A stretch of DNA of 26,486 nucleotides from NCBI GenBank assembly GCA_958405355.1, contig CATYEA010000003.1:1-26486 (forward strand). The letters run 5' to 3'. Below are positions 6,627 to 14,406 of this stretch, piece by piece (position 1 is the stretch's first letter; each line of letters starts with the position of its first letter). This stretch comes from an uncultured Lachnospiraceae bacterium (lineage in GTDB: Bacteria; Bacillota; Clostridia; Lachnospirales; Lachnospiraceae). Position numbers and translations under genes: made by a program. The notes beneath the pieces were generated by a model. It worked only from the letters and a program-made list of their open reading frames with translations. It was not told the origin of the DNA and ran no database searches.

Positions 6627-7532
6627 TTATACACCTGCAATAAGCAGGCAGAGGGGAAACGTTAATATACACAAAAGGGTTGATACGGTAAAAATTTCCG
6701 TCGCATAATAATCATCCCTGTGATAAATAATTGATAAGGTTATTGTCATGGATGCCACAGGACAGGACGCTGCTATCGCCGCAATCATCCGTACAGATTC
6801 ATCAATCAGAAGAATACGCAACACTGTACAGAATATCCCGGCGGACAAAACCTGACGCAGAAATACCACCCAGAACAACCGCCCCTTACCTAATAATCGC
6901 TTAAAATCAATTTTGGCAACAATGGCACCCGAAAGAATCATGGCCAGAGGCGTATTCATCGCTGCAATAGAACTCATGGCAAAGGATGCGCTTTCAAAGA
7001 GCCGAATCTGAAAAACAAAGCACAGAAGTCCCAAAACCAGCGCAATTAAACTGGGATTTACTAATTTCTTCGGCTGAAATCCTTTATTATCCAGCAGCAT
7101 AATCCCATGGCTCCACACGAACAGATTATAAACAGCAATGAAAACCGCCATGTAGATGACACCTATGTTTCCGATCAGGGCTTCTGCCAAAGGCAGTCCC
7201 ATATATCCAAAATTGGCATAAGTTACCGCAAATCGTTCAACAGCCAAGTCATTTCCCGGCTTCTGCCGCAGCATTATCCGGCTGATACCTATTGCCAGAA
7301 AAAATACCAAAAAAGCCAGCACGAGCAGTATACCCATATGAAATAGCAGGTTTTTGTCATAGTCGATTTGAAATGACATGAAAATGACCATCGGGCTGAC
7401 AATCTGGGTACTTAAACGTGAAAATTTTTCCTTGGAATCATCGTCAATAATCCCGGATTTACAGCATATGATGCCGACAAGCATCATAAGGAATATGGAA
7501 ATAATTTTGCCCAATACTGTGGATACAATCAT
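6627..7532 (-). CDS. AEC-family (auxin efflux carrier / malate permease-like) transporter
   Basis: An integral membrane protein of 301 residues with about ten hydrophobic helices in two halves, matching the AEC family that includes MleP-type carboxylate carriers. Family marks are KLSTQIVSP-like KFSRLSTQIVSPMVIF in the first half, the RFAVTYANFGYMGLPLAEAL segment with its Asn-Phe-Gly-Tyr-Met-Gly motif, and the ending ASCPVASMTITLS plus a late ATEIFTVSTLL helix. Characterised bacterial members move malate, malonate or related organic acids; import and export cannot be told apart here. AGAGG sits 5 bases before the ATG, which overlaps the stop of the LarA-like gene (ATGA). It is the last gene of the catabolic cluster, so it probably moves the pathway's substrate or product. 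Confidence 0.88.
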   Translation of the reverse strand: MIVSTVLGKIISIFLMMLVGIICCKSGIIDDDSKEKFSRLSTQIVSPMVIFMSFQIDYDKNLLFHMGILLVLAFLVFFLAIGISRIMLRQKPGNDLAVERFAVTYANFGYMGLPLAEALIGNIGVIYMAVFIAVYNLFVWSHGIMLLDNKGFQPKKLVNPSLIALVLGLLCFVFQIRLFESASFAMSSIAAMNTPLAMILSGAIVAKIDFKRLLGKGRLFWVVFLRQVLSAGIFCTVLRILLIDESVRMIAAIAASCPVASMTITLSIIYHRDDYYATEIFTVSTLLCILTFPLCLLIAGV

Positions 7533-8830
7533 ATAATCCTCTGCCCCCGCTGTCTTGGAAAACGGTCTGTCAGATTACCTTCCGAATCAAAAGACAATGC
7601 CTCCGGCCCGGAAAGAATCTCCGCATTCTCCGGCAGTTCTTCCGCCAAAGCCTCTGAAATCCACATATATTCCACAAACTGACTGTTAAATATGCGGATA
7701 ATTTTCGGATAAAGCATATCCGCCTGAATACAGGTTTTCAGGCAAAATTGTATGGCCTCTTTATCGTTTGTCATCACACACGGGATTCTGGAACCATTGA
7801 GATTTTTACATGTCAACCCGTTTATGTACATCATATTTACATCCAGCTGTTTAAAAATCCGGGTGGTAATCACGCTGGCCATTCCTGTCCCCATACCATT
7901 GCCATGGGTCTCCGGTGACAAATCCAAGAGACATATACGTTCCGCATGAAGCCCGCCGGTGGCGAAAGGCGTTGCAAAGGAGCCTGTCACATTCGGGTCC
8001 ATGCCGTCACCGCTGAAATTTTTCCCGATTTCATCCACAATCAATACATCACAAGAAGGAAATAAAATTCGCGGCATGCTCTGCTCCGCCTCTTTTAACA
8101 GCTCCGGCTCCATGGCTTCAATATCTTCCCGGCGCATAACCCTGATTTTCTTAGTCTCATCAAAGGCATTTTCAATGATGCCCACCCCACATAAAATATT
8201 GGCATATTTAAGAATAGCGCTTCCGAAAGCCTGTACGTTATAGCCCATCCGCTGAAAGCCCTCAGCGTGGCACACGGAAGCCCCATACTGCTTTCCCAGT
8301 CCAATGGCCATCATTTTCATCACGCCGCTCTGATAGGGACCGCGAAATGCCGTGTGGAGTTTGATTCTGCCAACCACAACAATGCCATCGGCCTCTGCAG
8401 CCATTTTATCAATAAAAACTTCCCGGCCATCTGCCGTCTTCCCTATTTTCCTGACTTCCATTGAAGAATGAATCGGGCAGCCCATCATTTCTTCCGTAAT
8501 GCCATAACCGGCCAAAAGTTCTTTCTGACCTTTTGCACTGGCTCCGCCATGGCTTCCCATCGCCGGCACAATAAACGGCTGCGCGCCCTTCGCTTTCAAA
8601 ATCCTAACAATCGTTTTCAGAATCAAGGCGATATTGGCAACGCCCCGGCTGCCTGCTGTAATGGCAATCCGCTGACCCCGGACAGAAACATCCGTTCCGG
8701 AAAATATAACATTTTCAAATTCCTGCTTTAATACTGAAACAATTGTTTCACTATCCAGATGGGTTTTATCAAATTTTTGTCTTACTTTATAAAATCGCGG
8801 CAGCCGAACATCTGACAAAATCTGTGTCAT
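7529..8830 (-). CDS. LarA-superfamily (DUF2088) nickel-pincer isomerase-like protein
   Basis: A 433-residue protein resembling the lactate-racemase (LarA) superfamily, whose members move a proton at the alpha-carbon of hydroxy acids with a nickel-pincer nucleotide. Relevant segments are AGSRGVAN at 59-66, GSHGGASAKGQ at 92-102 (His94), GRIKLHTAFRG with His159, and SGVMKMMAIGLGKQ followed by His188. Lys172 and His188 are 16 residues apart, the same spacing as the cofactor-bearing Lys184 and Ni-binding His200 of Lactobacillus LarA, so they are candidate equivalents (inference). The Asp expected before Arg62 (LarA Asp72-x-x-Arg75) is Ala59, which points to a different substrate. No larB, larC or larE is in view. 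The ATG lies in the loop of a strong hairpin, and the nearest good ribosome site is about 43 bases upstream, so the start is less certain than the identity. Confidence 0.75.
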   Translation of the reverse strand: MTQILSDVRLPRFYKVRQKFDKTHLDSETIVSVLKQEFENVIFSGTDVSVRGQRIAITAGSRGVANIALILKTIVRILKAKGAQPFIVPAMGSHGGASAKGQKELLAGYGITEEMMGCPIHSSMEVRKIGKTADGREVFIDKMAAEADGIVVVGRIKLHTAFRGPYQSGVMKMMAIGLGKQYGASVCHAEGFQRMGYNVQAFGSAILKYANILCGVGIIENAFDETKKIRVMRREDIEAMEPELLKEAEQSMPRILFPSCDVLIVDEIGKNFSGDGMDPNVTGSFATPFATGGLHAERICLLDLSPETHGNGMGTGMASVITTRIFKQLDVNMMYINGLTCKNLNGSRIPCVMTNDKEAIQFCLKTCIQADMLYPKIIRIFNSQFVEYMWISEALAEELPENAEILSGPEALSFDSEGNLTDRFPRQRGQRII

Positions 8831-8844
8831 TTCCCGGCTGCCGC
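8797..8844 (-). promoter_or_regulatory. Hairpin enclosing the LarA-like start codon
   Basis: gcggcagccg (8797-8806) and cggctgccgc (8835-8844) form a perfect 10-bp GC stem. Its 28-base loop contains the ATG (8828-8830) and a smaller TGACA/TGTCA inner stem. In the mRNA the start codon would be buried, while an AGGAGAAG ribosome-like site lies far upstream at 8873-8880, touching the kinase stop codon. Confidence 0.5.
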
Positions 8845-8880
8845 AACTTAAACTATTTTTTATAATTATAATCTTCTCCT

Positions 8881-9792
8881 TTATTCAACCACTTCATCCC
8901 AATACGGGATAGAAACAGCGGCTCCCGGCCTGGATACGGCGATCGATGCCGCCTTGGACGCTATCACCAACGCCCTTTCCGGTGATTCTCCGTCCGCCGC
9001 ACATTTGAGGAAATATCCGGTAAATGTATCTCCTGCTCCAGTCGTATCCACCGCATTTACCTTAAACGCTTTCTGATAACATTTCTTTTCACGGGATTGA
9101 TATAAAACGCCCTGGCTGCCAAGGGTCAGTACCACTTCCATATCCGGATAAGATTCCAACAGACTTTCCGCAATATTTTCCGGCTCTTTCTTTCCGGTCA
9201 GCCATTCTCCTTCAATCTCATTCAGCAAAAGCCAATGGACCTTACTCAGATCGCACTGACGGATGACTTCATTGGCCGGTGATGGATTGAGTGCAATCTG
9301 CATTCCCCGTTCCCAGGCCAAATCCATAATTTCCGGCACCCGGTTGATCTCATTTTGAAGGACTAAAATATCTCCTTTTCCAAATCCGCTCAAAACTTCA
9401 TCCACAAATGCACGGTCCATGGTCTGGTTTGCCCCGTCATAAAGAATAATGGCGTTCTGTCCCGCGTCACTCACCTGGATAATGGCCTTTCCCGTGTCAC
9501 AATCCGCTTCCCGAACCAAAGCTGAAGCTGTAGGACTGCCGGATGTCTCCGGAAAAGTTACGCATACTCCGGACTGGCTCATTAAATCCACCAGCCACTG
9601 GCCGTCGGCTCCAATCTTTCCTGCATGGTACACGTCAGCTCCGGCCCTGGCTAAGGCCACCGACTGATTCAGCCCCTTACCACCGGGAAACACTTGAAAA
9701 CTCAATGATTTTTTCGTTTCTCCCGGCTGAACAAAATCATCCACATGGTAAACATTGTCAATATTCAACGATCCAAAATTTAAAACTTTCAT
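8881..9792 (-). CDS. PfkB-family sugar kinase (ribokinase-like)
   Basis: An ATP-dependent carbohydrate kinase of 303 residues. PfkB signature 1 is visible as FPGGKGLNQSVALARAGA (GGKG at 37-40), and signature 2 as DTTGAGDTFTGYF from 249, with the catalytic-base candidate Asp255 and the anion hole formed by GAGD. The N-terminus (LNFGSLNIDNVYHVDDFVQPGET) is ribokinase-like. Substrate cannot be inferred safely; ribose, a deoxy-keto sugar acid or another polyol-derived compound is possible. GGGGTG lies 5 bases before the ATG, which is 33 bases past the dehydrogenase gene. In this cluster it most likely phosphorylates an intermediate released by the dehydrogenase or aldolase. Confidence 0.9.
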   Translation of the reverse strand: MKVLNFGSLNIDNVYHVDDFVQPGETKKSLSFQVFPGGKGLNQSVALARAGADVYHAGKIGADGQWLVDLMSQSGVCVTFPETSGSPTASALVREADCDTGKAIIQVSDAGQNAIILYDGANQTMDRAFVDEVLSGFGKGDILVLQNEINRVPEIMDLAWERGMQIALNPSPANEVIRQCDLSKVHWLLLNEIEGEWLTGKKEPENIAESLLESYPDMEVVLTLGSQGVLYQSREKKCYQKAFKVNAVDTTGAGDTFTGYFLKCAADGESPERALVIASKAASIAVSRPGAAVSIPYWDEVVE

Positions 9793-9825
9793 TTCAACAC
9801 CCCATTTACATATTTCAGTTTCGTG

Positions 9826-10932
9826 TTAAAATGTGACTTCCACCTCCCGGATGGCCTGACACATCATCTCTTCTGTAATATTATCAAATGGTTTCGTTCT
9901 CATCAAGACGTCAGAGACAGCTTTTAACGCTACCGTATGTATATTTTCATCAGTAAAGTCCAAATTGAGACCATTAAAGGTCGACACAAGTCCCATCGAA
10001 TCATAAAGCCCCTTTAATTCCGCCTTTTCTGATGCCGGTGCATTTAATACGGCAAGCTGAACTGCAATTCCATAGGCAACCTTTTCGCCATGGGTAATAT
10101 GATGTCCGCCCGGAAGTTTGGTCAGACCATTCTGAGTAGAATGAGCAATGCCGTTTCGTACCGCCTTTATCCCTAATGCCTGAACCGTGGCTGCTGTATA
10201 GATATTTAAATTGACCACATTAATAAACTCTTTTGTCAGCTCACCCGCATCCAGAGCATCCAAAGCCGCTTTGCCATCCCGAAACAGATTTTCTTTCAAC
10301 ATCCCCGCGACAGCCAATGCCATATAATCAAAAGTATCCGCATTATCTGAGCCCGGCAATGAAGCGCTGCCTTCATACCACTTTGCCAGCGAATCATAGA
10401 TTCCGGAAATCAAATATTTTTTCGGCGCTTTCAAAATAACTTCCGGGTCCACGATCACCAGAGGAGGATTGGTTTTCGGGTAAACATTTTCCAAATATTC
10501 GCCCTCATCCGAATACACTATGATCTGATTGCTGGCAGCCGCACAAGTCGCTGCGATGGTCGGTATGGTGATCACCGGAATGCCACAGATTTCTGCAGCA
10601 TATTTGGCCGTATCCAACGCCTTGCCGCCTCCGGCTCCAATGATAAAATCCGGCATGTATTCCCGACACATTTCGACAAGTTTCTCCACATTATTCATAC
10701 TGCTCTCACCCGTAAAAGCATTGACTTTGTATTCAATTCCCGCCGCTTCCAAAGCCGAAAACAGCTTGTCCTGGATGGATGCTCTGGCACGGGTGCCGCC
10801 ACTGACAATCGTTCTCTTTCCAAAAGGTGTCAACAGCTTTTCAATTTCACTCCATACTCCCGGACGGCAGCAATATCTTGCCGGACCTGATTTATTGTAT
10901 TTAATTGTTTCATTGATACTTAAATCCATCAT
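9826..10932 (-). CDS. Glycerol dehydrogenase-like iron-containing alcohol dehydrogenase family
   Basis: A 368-residue NAD(P)-dependent polyol or hydroxyacid dehydrogenase of the GldA branch of the metal-dependent alcohol dehydrogenases. The nucleotide-binding GAGGGKALDTAK (GGGK at 101-104) is present, as is ITIPTIAATCAAAS, characteristic of the GldA group. Metal ligands fit the glycerol dehydrogenase set: Asp180 (GIYDSLAKW), His264 (GIAHSTQNG) and a His in GGHHITHGE (277-281). GGGAGG six bases before the ATG at 10932 decides the start; the longer frame from 10962 would overlap livF. The protein may act on an alpha-hydroxy ketone or hydroxyacid rather than glycerol, given its neighbours. It sits between the importer genes and the sugar kinase, as a catabolic step should. 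Confidence 0.88.
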   Translation of the reverse strand: MMDLSINETIKYNKSGPARYCCRPGVWSEIEKLLTPFGKRTIVSGGTRARASIQDKLFSALEAAGIEYKVNAFTGESSMNNVEKLVEMCREYMPDFIIGAGGGKALDTAKYAAEICGIPVITIPTIAATCAAASNQIIVYSDEGEYLENVYPKTNPPLVIVDPEVILKAPKKYLISGIYDSLAKWYEGSASLPGSDNADTFDYMALAVAGMLKENLFRDGKAALDALDAGELTKEFINVVNLNIYTAATVQALGIKAVRNGIAHSTQNGLTKLPGGHHITHGEKVAYGIAVQLAVLNAPASEKAELKGLYDSMGLVSTFNGLNLDFTDENIHTVALKAVSDVLMRTKPFDNITEEMMCQAIREVEVTF

Positions 10933-10951
10933 ATTATTCCTCCCAACATTT

Positions 10952-11662
10952 TTATCCGCCAAGATAGGATTTCTTGACTTCGTCGCTTTCTAACAATTCC
11001 TTACTTGGGCCGCTGAGCGTAATCCGACCATTTTCCATAACGTAACACCGATTTGAAATACTCAGCGCCATAAACGCATTCTGCTCTACCAAAAGGATTG
11101 GTATCTTCTTTGTTTTATTAATATCGACAATAACCCGGAACATATCCTCTACAACAACCGGCGCCAGTCCCAGAGACGGTTCATCGAACATAATCAGCTT
11201 TGGGTCGCTCATCAATCCCCGTGCGATTGCCAGCATCTGCTGCTCGCCGCCGCTTAAGGACCCGGCCAGCTGCTTCTGCCGCTCACCAAGTCTTGGAAAA
11301 ATGGCATACATTTCTTCCAGGTGCTGATTCATTTCCTTTGCCGAATATTTCCGGCAGTAAGCGCCCATTTCCAGATTATCCCGGACCGACATTTCCGGGA
11401 AAACCTCCCGGCCTTCCGGCACATATACGACGCCCTTAGATACGATTTTTGTATTACGGATTTTTGTCAGGTCCTCACTTTGAAATTCAATATTCCCATG
11501 CTTCGGCCGAATCAACCCCATAATCGTTTTCATCAGGGTACTTTTCCCGGCGCCGTTGGCCCCGATCAATGAAATAATTTCATTTTCCCCAACTTCCAGG
11601 CTCACATCATGGAGGACCTGGACTTTACCATAAAAAGCATCCACATGATTTACTTTAAGCAT
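10952..11662 (-). CDS. livF: Liv-type ABC transporter ATPase LivF
   Basis: Second ATPase of a branched-chain-amino-acid-type importer, 236 residues. Walker A GANGAGKST at 34-42, signature LSGGEQQ at 136-142, Walker B LIMFDEP at 156-162 and the VEQNAF switch region are clear. VYVPEGREVFPEMSVRDNLEMG is diagnostic for LivF. The reading frame is open to 11731, but GGAGG nine bases before the ATG at 11662 and the standard LivF N-terminus (MLKVNHVDAFYGKVQVL) fix the start, which overlaps livG by 8 bases. Although the family is named for Leu/Ile/Val, Liv-type systems also carry amides, urea, aromatic acids and other carboxylates, so the neighbours should guide substrate ideas. Confidence 0.95.
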   Translation of the reverse strand: MLKVNHVDAFYGKVQVLHDVSLEVGENEIISLIGANGAGKSTLMKTIMGLIRPKHGNIEFQSEDLTKIRNTKIVSKGVVYVPEGREVFPEMSVRDNLEMGAYCRKYSAKEMNQHLEEMYAIFPRLGERQKQLAGSLSGGEQQMLAIARGLMSDPKLIMFDEPSLGLAPVVVEDMFRVIVDINKTKKIPILLVEQNAFMALSISNRCYVMENGRITLSGPSKELLESDEVKKSYLGG

Positions 11663-12464
11663 TTGTTCCAGCCTCCTTTGCCATTTTCTGTCGATAACCT
11701 TCTCCCAGATAGGCCGTGATAACCTCTTCATTTTGCTGAATTTCCTTTGGACTGCCCTGAGCGATCTTACATCCGAAATTCAGTACGGTAATATCATGAC
11801 TCAGATTCATAACCACATCCATATTATGTTCAATGAGGAACATATCCACATCCTTCTCATAAACTTTCTGGATAATATCAATGAACTCTTTACGCTCGGA
11901 AGGGTTCAGGCCGGCCGCCGGCTCATCCAGAAGAATAAGCTTTGGATCCGTCATCAGCGTTCTTCCAAGCTCAGTCATTTTCTGTCGGCCATAGGCCAGG
12001 TTACTTACGACCTCATCTTTATATTTATACATCCCAATAAAATTCAATATATCTTCTGCCTTCTCCTTCAGCATTTTTTCTTCCGCATTGGCTTTCCCCA
12101 CATTAAAAAGCCATGTCAGAATGTTCTGATTTGTCTTACTCTGGGCACCCATCATAAGGTTTTCCATAACCGTCATCGTGGAAAACAATTTAATGTTCTG
12201 GAATGTCCGGCCGATGCCAAGCTGTGCCCTAGCATAAATCGGCATTTTTGAAATCGGCTGACCACAGAACAATACTTCTCCCTCTGTCTGCGGGTCATCC
12301 CCTGTAATCATATTTACTGTCGTTGTCTTCCCGGCCCCATTCGGTCCGATCAACGCATGGATACGGCCTTTCTTTACCTGAAAATTCAAATCATTGACCG
12401 CCACCAAACCAAAATACCGTTTGGTCAGATGCTTTGCTTCCAATATAATCTGTTCATTACTCAT
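11655..12464 (-). CDS. livG: Liv-type ABC transporter ATPase LivG
   Basis: First ATPase of the Liv-type importer, 269 residues. Walker A GPNGAGKTT at 40-48, Q-loop region GIGRTFQNIKLF, the LivG-type signature LAYGRQKMTEL from 156, Walker B LILLDEPAAGLNP and the IEHNMDVVM switch are all present. The frame extends to 12557, but GGTGG eight bases before the ATG at 12464 and the normal N-terminus decide the start. It overlaps livM by 8 bases and livF by 8 bases, which indicates translational coupling. The loop around residues 110-130 (KTNQNILTWLFNVGKANAEEK) is a typical LivG insertion and contacts the permease side. Confidence 0.95.
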   Translation of the reverse strand: MSNEQIILEAKHLTKRYFGLVAVNDLNFQVKKGRIHALIGPNGAGKTTTVNMITGDDPQTEGEVLFCGQPISKMPIYARAQLGIGRTFQNIKLFSTMTVMENLMMGAQSKTNQNILTWLFNVGKANAEEKMLKEKAEDILNFIGMYKYKDEVVSNLAYGRQKMTELGRTLMTDPKLILLDEPAAGLNPSERKEFIDIIQKVYEKDVDMFLIEHNMDVVMNLSHDITVLNFGCKIAQGSPKEIQQNEEVITAYLGEGYRQKMAKEAGTNA

Positions 12465-13437
12465 GGCCTTCACCACCTTCCACTGCCGGTTTCTTTTTAA
12501 ACCGCCGCATAACTCTGCCATAAATGGACACAAGACCGTTTGGCAGGAACAATGCACTGATCAAGACGAGGATGCAATAGGTAATCTGGTAGTAATCTCC
12601 CAAAAACCGTAATATTTCCGGCAGCATTGTGATTATTGCAGCTCCGATGATGTTTCCGAAAATGTCTCCGATACCGCCGACCATCAGCATGATAACATAG
12701 TTAATGGATAAATCTGTGGTAAAGGAAAGGCTTGTAATATAATTATTAAAGTGAACATACAAGGCGCCGGCAAAAGTTCCATACATGGCAGCCAATGTAA
12801 ACGCGCGTATCTTAATTTTCTTCACATCCAGCCCCAGAGATTCGATAGCGTCCACATTATCCCGGATAGCCCGGAATTCCCTTCCCCATTTAGAATACAC
12901 GATTCGGACGGAAATCAGACACATGATAATTGCTACTATCAGTACAAAATAAAAGTATTTAACATTTGTATCCAAAGCTATTGGCCCTACAGAGAAACGC
13001 GGAATATTTTTAAGACCCTGAGTACCACCGGTAATATCTGTCAGGTTCGTTGCAAAAATACGAACAATTTCTGTAAAAGCCAACGTTGTCAATGAAAGAT
13101 ACGGTCCTCTCAGTTTTAAACTCGGATACCCCAGGCCGCGGCCAATTAAAAATCCGACCGCTATGGCGATAATCATTGTAATCCACGGAGAAATACCATA
13201 ATTTCTGGACAAAATCGCCGATATATATGCCCCAATGGCATAAATACCTGCCGTACCCAGATTCATCTGTCCGGTCAGACCGGTAACAAAATTCAGACCA
13301 AAGACAACAATCATATTAATGGTCAACTGATTCAACAGCGTAATATAATAATTATTTTTAACGACCAGCGGCACACAGGCCAATACAATAAATGCGGCCG
13401 CAATCCAGATAACTCTCTTATTTTCAATTTTCTGCAT
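12457..13437 (-). CDS. livM: Liv-type ABC transporter permease LivM
   Basis: Integral membrane permease of 326 residues with many hydrophobic helices. The LivM marks are GLTGQMNLGTAGIYAIGAYISA near the N-terminus, LRGPYLSLTTLAFTEIVRI, and the cytoplasmic coupling segment with WGREFRAIRDNVDAIESLGLDVKKIKI. The protein ends with a charged cytoplasmic tail (RVMRRFKKKPAVEGGEGHE). AAAGGAG is 6 bases before the ATG, and the gene starts 13 bases past livH. It should pair with LivH to form the channel served by LivG and LivF. Confidence 0.95.
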   Translation of the reverse strand: MQKIENKRVIWIAAAFIVLACVPLVVKNNYYITLLNQLTINMIVVFGLNFVTGLTGQMNLGTAGIYAIGAYISAILSRNYGISPWITMIIAIAVGFLIGRGLGYPSLKLRGPYLSLTTLAFTEIVRIFATNLTDITGGTQGLKNIPRFSVGPIALDTNVKYFYFVLIVAIIMCLISVRIVYSKWGREFRAIRDNVDAIESLGLDVKKIKIRAFTLAAMYGTFAGALYVHFNNYITSLSFTTDLSINYVIMLMVGGIGDIFGNIIGAAIITMLPEILRFLGDYYQITYCILVLISALFLPNGLVSIYGRVMRRFKKKPAVEGGEGHE

Positions 13438-13450
13438 GCTTTACTCCTTT

Positions 13451-14317
13451 CTATCGCGTCTTTCCGGTAATGCCCTTCGGGCGGATCAACAGGAAAGCGA
13501 CGAGTAAAACAAAGGCCACGATATCTTTATAAACCGATGGAAGTACCATCGATGCAAGATTCTCGATAATACCGATGACCAATCCACCGACAATGGCCCC
13601 CGGAAGATATCCAAATCCGCCGATAACGCCTGCGGCAAAGCCTTTCAGGCCAATCATTCCTGACATCGTCGTGCTGATATTCAGCAGAGGCGAAACAAGC
13701 AGACCGATGAGACAGCAGACCATCATACTGATTGCCACCGTGATCATCATGACGTGCTTCACGTCAATACCCATTAACTGGGAAGCATTTCGGTTTTGGG
13801 CAACGCAGCGCATAGCTTTGCCCGGTTTTGTCTTATATAAAAACAACTGTAAAGCACCAACACAAATGGCTGCCACCACAATAATTGCGATATTGGCAAT
13901 AGAAATGACAATACCACCGATTTTCACTGTGCCAACCAAAAATCCAGGAACGGAGAACGGTACCGGTCCCCAGAACAAACGTATAAATTCAATAATAATC
14001 TTTCCCAACATGACTGTAGCCATAATTGTATAAATCATTGTCATATTCCGAAGCGGAATAAAAATGACCCTTGCAATAACCAGACCAATCAATGCCACCG
14101 TAATCAAACTTAAAATAATCCCCGGCACATATCCCATGCCCAAACCAATAATATAGGTTCCTCCAAAAATATATGCTCCAAGAGTAATCAATTTATCATG
14201 ACTAAAATTCAACACACCGGAAGCATTCCAGATCAGCGTATACTCGATGCCGACCAGCGCGTAGATAAACCCCATGGCGATACCGCTGACGATGAGCTGT
14301 ATCAAAATCCCAACCAT
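13451..14317 (-). CDS. livH: Liv-type ABC transporter permease LivH
   Basis: Integral membrane permease of 288 residues. LivH features include the N-terminal GIAMGFIYALVGIEYTLIWNASGVLNFSHD motif (usual form NxAxGxxNFAxG, here with FSHDKLITLGAY), the GKAMRCVAQNRNASQLMGIDV cytoplasmic coupling loop and the GFGYLPGAIVGGLVIGIIENL helix near the C-terminus. GGAGG is 7 bases before the ATG. An intercistronic hairpin lies between it and the upstream binding-protein gene. Asp in FSHDK, where many relatives have Gly or Glu, is a small departure from the commonest form and may be neutral. Confidence 0.94.
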   Translation of the reverse strand: MVGILIQLIVSGIAMGFIYALVGIEYTLIWNASGVLNFSHDKLITLGAYIFGGTYIIGLGMGYVPGIILSLITVALIGLVIARVIFIPLRNMTMIYTIMATVMLGKIIIEFIRLFWGPVPFSVPGFLVGTVKIGGIVISIANIAIIVVAAICVGALQLFLYKTKPGKAMRCVAQNRNASQLMGIDVKHVMMITVAISMMVCCLIGLLVSPLLNISTTMSGMIGLKGFAAGVIGGFGYLPGAIVGGLVIGIIENLASMVLPSVYKDIVAFVLLVAFLLIRPKGITGKTR

Positions 14318-14355
14318 ATAACGACCTCCTATCCTGCCAAGTCTCTCTTTTATGA

Positions 14356-14387
14356 AAATAGCTGCGCTTTTTAAGGCGCAGCTATTT
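14356..14387 (-). promoter_or_regulatory. Intercistronic hairpin between binding protein and livH
   Basis: aaatagctgcgc (14356-14367) and gcgcagctattt (14376-14387) form a perfect 12-bp stem with an 8-base loop. On the minus strand it begins 20 bases past the binding-protein stop and has no clean T-tract after it, so it is a better candidate for mRNA stabilisation or partial attenuation than for full termination. Confidence 0.7.
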
Positions 14388-14406
14388 AAAAAAGGAAGAG
14401 GAATTA

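Noticed and set aside
8873..8880. AGGAGAAG used with an ATT start for the LarA-like gene
   Set aside because: An ATT codon at suitable spacing is in frame, but such starts are very rare and the added residues look non-conserved; I keep the ATG and flag the uncertainty.
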